Of a DNA stretch of 5,341 bases, positions 1-3,698 are shown piece after piece. Source of the DNA: JALTID01 sp027004335 [NCBI: bacterium] (GTDB lineage: Bacteria > JALSQH01). Both the position numbers and the translations under genes were made by a program. The stretch spans positions 1 through 5,341 of the forward strand of contig JALTID010000021.1 in NCBI GenBank assembly GCA_027004335.1. Reading direction: 5' to 3'. Numbering within the stretch: position 1 is the stretch's first letter; every line of letters begins with the position of its first letter. Below the pieces are notes generated by a model. It worked only from the letters and a program-made list of their open reading frames with translations, was not told the origin of the DNA and did no database searches.

Positions 1-87
1 ACCTAAGGCATTTACTTCAAAAATATCCCGGGAGTCCACTTTAGGGGGAATATAAGGTTTTTTCCCTTTTCTTTCGTCTTTTTTCAT
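1..87 (-). CDS. Short peptide gene, start only (possible ribosomal peptide precursor)
   Basis: Translation from the ATG at 87 gives 29 residues before the window edge, and the frame is still open. The start is lysine-rich (MKKDERKGKK), followed by PYIPPKV and then IFEVNALG at the edge. I do not recognise a named family. From memory, short peptides with a basic start, a PYxPPK-like stretch and an 'E-x-x-A-L-(A/G)-C' segment recur in anaerobic bacteria and resemble leader-core peptide precursors. The expected cysteine would lie just outside the window, so this is only a suggestion. There is no Shine-Dalgarno sequence. The ATG begins 7 nt after a good -10 box, which is why I accept this start and expect a leaderless mRNA. 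It lies 36 nt beyond the stop of the 46-residue peptide gene on the same strand. It could also be the N-terminus of a larger unknown protein. Confidence 0.5.
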   Translation of the reverse strand, partial: MKKDERKGKKPYIPPKVDSRDIFEVNALG

Positions 88-94
88 TATAAAT

Positions 95-123
95 ATTATA
101 TATACAATTTATGTTTCTTGCAA
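95..123 (-). promoter_or_regulatory. Sigma-70-type promoter for the left-edge peptide, leaderless
   Basis: On the minus strand, TTGCAA (118-123) and TATAAT (95-100) are separated by exactly 17 nt, followed by ATTTATA and the ATG at 87. The -10 is a perfect match and the -35 matches 4 of 6 consensus bases. With the usual 6-7 nt from -10 to start site, transcription would begin at or one base before the ATG, leaving no room for a ribosome binding site. The promoter fills the whole gap after the preceding stop codon (124-126), so the peptide can be expressed independently of the upstream genes. Confidence 0.6.
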
Positions 124-264
124 TTATTTTATGGGTGTAGGTTTTTCTTTTATCCGCATCCTTGGGTTTATGTAACCGACAGTTTTCTTTACTGCCTTTT
201 TGACCTTCATAATTCTTCGTAAGACCCCCATTTTTTTTACATCTACGGTTACATCACCTTTCAT
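124..264 (-). CDS. 46-residue basic peptide, unknown function
   Basis: A small, strongly basic peptide beginning MKGDVTVDVKK. Lysine and arginine run through the middle (about residues 10-27), and a proline-containing tail ends KPTPIK. It has no cysteine, no signal peptide and no membrane segment. The start is fixed by an excellent ribosome binding site, AAGGAGGTGA, a few bases upstream. A longer in-frame start at 312 would overlap the preceding gene's stop and has no such site. It begins 31 nt after the stop of the TusA/FeoA-like gene and is probably co-transcribed with it. The charge pattern would suit binding to RNA, DNA or an acidic partner, but nothing shows which. I do not recognise the family. 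The strong translation signal is the main reason to believe that it is a gene. Confidence 0.6.
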   Translation of the reverse strand: MKGDVTVDVKKMGVLRRIMKVKKAVKKTVGYINPRMRIKEKPTPIK

Positions 265-268
265 TTTG

Positions 269-278
269 TCACCTCCTT
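269..278 (-). promoter_or_regulatory. Strong ribosome binding site for the 46-residue peptide
   Basis: The minus strand reads AAGGAGGTGA, then CAAA-like spacing to the ATG at 264. This is close to the full anti-16S complement and is the strongest translation signal in the window. It decides the start of the peptide at 264 rather than at the in-frame ATG at 312. Confidence 0.8.
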
Positions 279-295
279 GTTCGCCATTTTTTATT

Positions 296-1243
296 TTATA
301 CTTCTTCTTCAATTATTTTTCTTACCCATATTTTCTCAGCAAGACCCTTTCCCAAAATGATTTCTTTCCCGTTTACTTTCATTACGACGAAATGTCCTGT
401 ATTTTCACCTTCGTGACTTTTTATTTCTTCAACTGAAAGAATTTCTATTTTTTTGTTTATTATTTCTTCTTCTCCTAATTTTTCGAGAAATTCTTTACCT
501 CCAATTATTTTTTTTATTGTTCCCATATTCTCGAGAAAGTTTGACTGGACAATTCCCTTCCCGGTTTCCACCAGAATCTTTGCAGCTTCACCATCTCCAA
601 GAACATATTTGCTTCCATTAATTTTGAATGAGTATGTCTTTTCTACATCATGTCCCTCGATATTAACTTCAACTCCTTCTTCAAGGCCAATTTGTGAAAG
701 AGCTGCGATCATTTCTTCGTTGAGTTTAATACTGTTTATAGTGCCTCTTTCACCTTTTTCCATCTCCAGGAGTTTTCTGTCTCCCACTATTACTTTTTCT
801 GCGATTCCCCTGGGGATCAATAGTTTTTCCCCCTTTATTTTTACCAATAGTGGTCCACTGTGTATATGACTAACTTTTTTTTCTGCTACCTCTGCTACTG
901 TTCCTACAACTATCCCTTGATTATCAAGTTCTTTTGTAACCTGTGCTCCTCCATCAATCCTTGCTATCCTTATTAATGTGCCTTTTTCAACATCAGTGAG
1001 GGGGAAAAGCTCTATCCTTCTAAAGTATCCATGATAAAAACCATCATCTTTTTTTATCACTTCGATGAGTTCTATCGTGCCTATCATCTGGGCCATTTTG
1101 CCAGCAACTTTTGGCATCCTTTCATCATCTGTAATTACTTCGATTACCTCTCCTAATTTTAGCTCCTTGCTTTCCTCTTTTACTATCTGTTGTCTTTCCT
1201 TGACGCTTTTCCCTATTACATTGATTTTATTCTTTACTTCCAT
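296..1243 (-). CDS. TusA-like domain fused to three tandem FeoA-like domains
   Basis: The product has 315 residues and is soluble, with no signal or membrane segment. Residues 1-76 follow a TusA/SirA beta-alpha-beta-alpha-beta-beta pattern (KINVIGKS, helix, LKLGEVIEVITDD, helix, IELIEVIKKDDGFYHGYFRR). The catalytic Cys-Pro-x-Pro is missing, with Val14-Lys-Glu-Arg17 in its place, so sulfur transfer is unlikely. Three FeoA-like units follow at about 86-154, 165-226 and 240-308. Each opens with GT(L/I) and closes with a matching strand: LLIPRGIAEKVIV, YVLGDGEAAKILV and IILGKGLAEKIWV. FeoA is a cytosolic SH3-like partner of the iron transporter FeoB, and related domains also end DtxR regulators. 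No feoB is visible here, so a regulatory or scaffold role is as likely as iron transport. The start at 1243 is set by GGAGGT at 1250-1255. The longer GTG start at 1285 overlaps the promoter and is rejected. The 46-residue peptide gene follows in the same direction. Confidence 0.75.
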   Translation of the reverse strand: MEVKNKINVIGKSVKERQQIVKEESKELKLGEVIEVITDDERMPKVAGKMAQMIGTIELIEVIKKDDGFYHGYFRRIELFPLTDVEKGTLIRIARIDGGAQVTKELDNQGIVVGTVAEVAEKKVSHIHSGPLLVKIKGEKLLIPRGIAEKVIVGDRKLLEMEKGERGTINSIKLNEEMIAALSQIGLEEGVEVNIEGHDVEKTYSFKINGSKYVLGDGEAAKILVETGKGIVQSNFLENMGTIKKIIGGKEFLEKLGEEEIINKKIEILSVEEIKSHEGENTGHFVVMKVNGKEIILGKGLAEKIWVRKIIEEEV

Positions 1244-1253
1244 GCCATTACCT

Positions 1254-1270
1254 CCAAAAATTATTTTTGG
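1254..1270. repeat. Perfect dyad over the transcription start of the TusA/FeoA-like gene
   Basis: CCAAAAAT, one central base, ATTTTTGG: a perfect 8-bp inverted repeat. Counting from the -10 box, it spans about -2 to +15 relative to the predicted start, a classic repressor-operator position. In the mRNA, CCAAAA and TTTTGG can pair around a 5-nt loop, and the closing GG is the start of the GGAGGT ribosome binding site. It could therefore act as a DNA operator or as a weak translational hairpin. It does not match a Fur or Ada box that I know. Confidence 0.5.
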
Positions 1271-1274
1271 TATT

Positions 1275-1303
1275 ATTATACTCACCTAATAAAGTTTTGT
1301 CAA
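1275..1303 (-). promoter_or_regulatory. Perfect-consensus sigma-70 promoter for the TusA/FeoA-like gene
   Basis: On the minus strand, TTGACA (1298-1303) and TATAAT (1275-1280) are both exact consensus hexamers with 17 nt between them. The predicted start is near 1268, giving a leader of about 25 nt that contains GGAGGT and ends at the ATG at 1243. TTAGGT occurs twice in direct orientation (1284-1289 and 1303-1308, minus strand), once in the spacer and once touching the -35. Such a strong promoter usually implies high expression or a repressor holding it down. Confidence 0.8.
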
Positions 1304-1613
1304 CCTAACATCTTTTCCTGGTTAAGACATATCCCCCACCCTAATTTAAAGAAGGCGTTAGAAAAGGAGATTCCCTTAAGCTGGAAAAATAAGAAGAGTT
1401 ATCCTATTATTTCTTCTAACGAATTTGAGACTTTCCATCTGACCCATCTCATTTGTTAAAATATAACCGCAACCAGGATTTAAAAGATATTATTGTGAGG
1501 TACTATCTTATCATATTGTTATGGTGTTACAATTTACCCTTTTATCTCCTCACTAAATTTCTTTAACTCCTCTCAGGTGATTTTACCGCAAAGAAAATCA
1601 TTTAATTTACACC
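1304..1613. other. No intact gene; possible coding remnant at 1301-1459
   Basis: I see no intact gene, RNA gene or clear terminator here. On the plus strand, 1301-1459 reads as about 52 coherent codons ending at TAA. It contains HIPHPNLKKALEKEIP and YPIISSNEFETFHLTH, which look more like real protein than random translation, but there is no start codon or ribosome binding site of its own. It could be the end of a decayed gene. The rest (1460-1613) is AT-rich and featureless apart from a weak 6-bp inverted repeat, GTGAGG (1495-1500) with CCTCAC (1548-1553). Confidence 0.3.
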
Positions 1614-1898
1614 TCAATTTATATTTAATAAGTAATCCAGATAAAATATTTGATTCAGAAAAGCAGGAATTATGAACCATGTTGCATATCCTGACGAAAT
1701 AAGATTACCGGCCCTGTCCCAGAACTATCTGATTCCAAGTTGAGTTTTTCCGTCCCAACCCAGAGCAACAATTACCCATCGTTCACCAATATTCTTAAGA
1801 ACCACAGCATATGGGCCAGAAAGTCTGTTTCTGGGAGAATTGATTTTCAGGATATCTTCATTTTTATCCAGTGGGAATGTTTCACCTGTGCTTTTCAT
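1614..1898 (-). pseudogene. Small hypothetical gene with an in-frame TAG
   Basis: From the ATG at 1898 the frame encodes 57 residues ending ERWVIVALGWDGKTQLGIR, then TAG (1725-1727). The same frame continues for 36 more codons (FWDRAGNLISSGYATWF and onward) to TGA at 1614. The part after the TAG is aromatic- and glycine-rich and reads as a natural continuation. From memory, small proteins with a 'W-x-x-V-A-L-x-W-D-G-x-x-x-L-G-I-R-W-F' core exist but I cannot name the family. A Trp codon TGG changed to TAG would explain the interruption in one step. The start is weak: only AGG lies about 8 nt upstream, and a TTG start at 1922 is also possible. The gene is either inactivated or, less likely, read through. 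Confidence 0.5.
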
Positions 1899-1946
1899 AT
1901 GGTACCTAAGATGGTAAAACAAAAGTAATTTTGAGGAAGAGGGCCT

Positions 1947-1988
1947 GCATGGTGATAGTATTGGCTTTTAATATTGTAATTACCATGC
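1947..1988. repeat. Inverted repeat upstream of the ogt promoter
   Basis: GCATGGT (1947-1953) and ACCATGC (1982-1988) are a perfect 7-bp inverted repeat with a 28-nt loop. Some extra wobble pairing is possible inside. No T-run follows on either strand, so it is a poor terminator. Its right arm contains TTACCAT (1980-1986), which recurs at 2023-2029 inside the ogt promoter and inverted at 1911-1917. Together these could be binding sites for one regulator, but chance is not excluded. Confidence 0.3.
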
Positions 1989-2010
1989 TGTCTGGTTTTT
2001 CCTGTTGAGA

Positions 2011-2040
2011 TTTACAGAAACCTTACCATTCTGGTATAAT
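2011..2040 (+). promoter_or_regulatory. Sigma-70-type promoter of the repair operon, leaderless
   Basis: TTTACA (2011-2016, one mismatch to consensus) and TATAAT (2035-2040, perfect) have an 18-nt spacer. The ogt ATG begins 7 nt after the -10 box, so transcription should start at or next to the A of the ATG, and no ribosome binding site can be present. This is the same geometry as the promoter at 95-123. TTACCAT at 2023-2029 lies between the two boxes, a position where a bound protein would block polymerase. No Ada box (AAAGCGCA) is visible. Confidence 0.65.
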
Positions 2041-2047
2041 ATATCAA

Positions 2048-2506
2048 ATGGAAGTTGCCTCTTTCAGTGTTGGTGCTGTAACAATCTGGGTTAGAGTGGT
2101 AGAAGGGATGGTTGAGAGAATATCTTTTTGGGAACTTCAGGGGGCACCGCCGGTGAGTGATATATGGAAGAAGGTGGAGGATTTTTTTGAACATTTCATC
2201 AGGCATAGAAGTTTTCATGGAATTCCCTTTCTCCTTTTTTCTCCGCTTCAGGAAAGATTGAAATTTTATCTAATGTTACAGGAGATTCCTCCAGGAGAAA
2301 CTGAGACTTACGCCTCTGTGGCAGAAAAATTCTGGGGTAGTAGAAAATACGCCAGAGTTGCTGGAAGATGGCTTGCCAGTAACAGATGGCCCATTCTCTT
2401 TCCGTGCCATAGAGTAATAAAAAGTGATGGTTCTCCCGGTGGATTTACGGGAGGAATTGAGATAAAGAGATTGCTTTTAAGCTGGGAAAAGGGAGGTGAA
2501 AAATGA
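2048..2506 (+). CDS. ogt: O6-alkylguanine-DNA alkyltransferase (methylated-DNA--protein-cysteine methyltransferase)
   Basis: The 152-residue cytosolic repair protein moves the alkyl group from O6-alkylguanine (and O4-alkylthymine) to its own cysteine, a single-use reaction. The active-site motif PCHRV is at 119-123 with acceptor Cys120. Upstream are the nucleotide-flipping Tyr88 (ETYASVA), the arginine finger Arg103 (YARVAG) and the hinge Asn112. The GGFTGG turn follows at 131-136. Residues 1-60 form the short variable N-terminal domain, and there is no Ada regulatory domain. The length is typical of stand-alone Ogt, though the usual NP at the hinge is NR. The ATG at 2048 is the only plausible start after the upstream in-frame TGA at 2006, and it lies 7 nt after the -10 box, so translation should be leaderless. 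It is the first gene of the operon and its end overlaps nfo by an ATGA junction. Confidence 0.93.
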   Translation: MEVASFSVGAVTIWVRVVEGMVERISFWELQGAPPVSDIWKKVEDFFEHFIRHRSFHGIPFLLFSPLQERLKFYLMLQEIPPGETETYASVAEKFWGSRKYARVAGRWLASNRWPILFPCHRVIKSDGSPGGFTGGIEIKRLLLSWEKGGEK

Positions 2507-3351
2507 AAAAATTTGTTGGTGCACATGTTAAAACAGCGGGTGGGGTTCAAAATGCACCCCTTAATGCAGTCGAAATTGGGGCAAAAGCTTTTGCCCTTTT
2601 TCTGAAAAATCAGAGGAGATGGTTTGCTAAGCCTTATGATAATAAAGCCATCGGAGAGTTTAAAAAGAATTTGAAAGAATCAGGAATTCTGGTAAAGCAT
2701 GTTCTTCCCCATGATAGTTATCTTATAAACTTAGGTAACCCTGATAAAGAGAAGTGGGAAAAGGCTCTTAACGCTTTTATTGATGAGGTTACCAGGGCAT
2801 CTCAGTTGGGACTGGACAAGCTCAATTTCCACCCCGGTGCACATCTGAATCAAATATCAGAGGAAGATTGTTTAAAGATAATAGCAGAGGCAATGAATAT
2901 AACTCTTGAGCAGACGGAAGGTGTTACTCTGGTAATAGAGACAACTGCGGGGCAGGGTTCCAATGTGGGATATAAATTTGAGCATTTGAGGACTTTAATT
3001 GATTTAGTTGAGGATAAGTCCAGGGTTGGTGTTTGTATTGATACTTGCCATATTTTTGCGGGAGGTTATGATCTGAGAGATGAAAAAGCATATGAGAAAA
3101 CAATGAAGGAATTTAATGATGTAATAGGGTTTAATTTTCTTAGAGGAGTGCATCTGAATGATGCTGCCAGTGAATTAGGAAGTAGAGTGGATAGACATGC
3201 ACATATTGGTGAGGGTAATATTGGTATTGAAGCTTTCCGTATGATAATGAATGATAGCAGATTTGATGATATTCCTTTAATTCTTGAAACACCTAAAGAG
3301 GAAAGATGGCCCGAGGAGATAAAACTTCTCTACTCTCTTATTGAAAAATGA
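2503..3351 (+). CDS. nfo: Deoxyribonuclease IV / endonuclease IV (AP endonuclease)
   Basis: The 282-residue TIM-barrel enzyme cuts DNA 5' of abasic sites and removes 3' blocking groups in base excision repair, using three zinc ions. All metal ligands of the family are present: His70 ([11 protein letters not shown]), His110 (NFHPG), Glu146 ([10 protein letters not shown]), Asp180 and His183 ([13 protein letters not shown]), His217 (HLNDA), Asp230 and His232 (DRHAHIGEG) and Glu262 (LETP). The N-terminal GAHVKTAGG and [11 protein letters not shown] match the DNA-contact segments of E. coli Nfo, and the length is normal. The start has GGGAGGTGA at 2491-2499, inside the end of ogt, and the ATG overlaps the ogt TGA. 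The next gene also starts in an ATGA overlap, so nfo is translationally coupled on both sides. Nothing suggests loss of function. Confidence 0.96.
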   Translation: MKKFVGAHVKTAGGVQNAPLNAVEIGAKAFALFLKNQRRWFAKPYDNKAIGEFKKNLKESGILVKHVLPHDSYLINLGNPDKEKWEKALNAFIDEVTRASQLGLDKLNFHPGAHLNQISEEDCLKIIAEAMNITLEQTEGVTLVIETTAGQGSNVGYKFEHLRTLIDLVEDKSRVGVCIDTCHIFAGGYDLRDEKAYEKTMKEFNDVIGFNFLRGVHLNDAASELGSRVDRHAHIGEGNIGIEAFRMIMNDSRFDDIPLILETPKEERWPEEIKLLYSLIEK

Positions 3352-3698
3352 TGAGGCTCTTTTTTAGCACCATTCCCAGACAGCATGGTACATGGTTCAT
3401 ATTTCTCACTGCGTATATAATGGGTCATTTTGTTTATTCTCTTCCTTTAAATAGTTCCACTATCCTGTTTATCAGCATACTTTTTGCCATTTTTGCTTTT
3501 AATACTTCTGTGATAATAATAAAAGGGTACAGGATTGGAAAAAGGACTCTAAAATTTTTGCCCACATATCTGAGAGCACTTTATATTGTTTTCAAACGTT
3601 ATGAGGCACCTCCCGCTGTGGTGAAAATTGGCTGGAGTGAAGTTGCCAACAGCTTGATTTTTGTGACTCTGGTAATACTGGTTTTCAGGGTAAGTTAA
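3348..3698 (+). CDS. Short YwiC-like integral membrane protein
   Basis: The product has 116 residues and about three hydrophobic segments (roughly 16-32, 36-58 and 100-114), with a basic, amphipathic stretch between (59-88). The N-terminal [20 protein letters not shown] resembles the 'P-(R/K)-(E/Q)-H-G-x-W' opening of YwiC-like proteins. The C-terminal [15 protein letters not shown] resembles their last 'G-W-x-E' helix. Family members are, as I recall, about twice this length, so the middle helices seem to be missing, although the frame is continuous with no sign of a deletion scar. The function of the family is not known. The start overlaps the nfo stop (ATGA); a second ATG follows at 3351 and either may be used, with no Shine-Dalgarno sequence. 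The stop abuts the uvrC ATG. Its place inside a repair operon suggests co-expression and does not prove a repair role. Confidence 0.7.
   Translation: MMRLFFSTIPRQHGTWFIFLTAYIMGHFVYSLPLNSSTILFISILFAIFAFNTSVIIIKGYRIGKRTLKFLPTYLRALYIVFKRYEAPPAVVKIGWSEVANSLIFVTLVILVFRVS

Noticed and set aside
265-312. Longer ATG start for the 46-residue peptide
   Set aside because: It would overlap the end of the preceding gene without a ribosome binding site, whereas AAGGAGGTGA lies directly before the ATG at 264.
453-869. Plus-strand open frame of 138 codons, antisense to the TusA/FeoA-like gene
   Set aside because: It is rich in Ser, Pro, Phe and Ile in the way typical of the complement of a Lys/Glu-rich gene, lacks a ribosome binding site, and has no recognisable motif. 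It is a shadow.
1244-1285. Longer GTG start for the TusA/FeoA-like gene
   Set aside because: These codons run through the -10 box and the dyad, upstream of the GGAGGT site. The ATG at 1243 has proper spacing and the added residues (SIIIPKIIFGGNG) do not extend the TusA fold.
1495-1553. GTGAGG/CCTCAC inverted repeat as a terminator
   Set aside because: The stem is only 6 bp with a loop of 47 nt and no T-run follows, so it is not a credible terminator.
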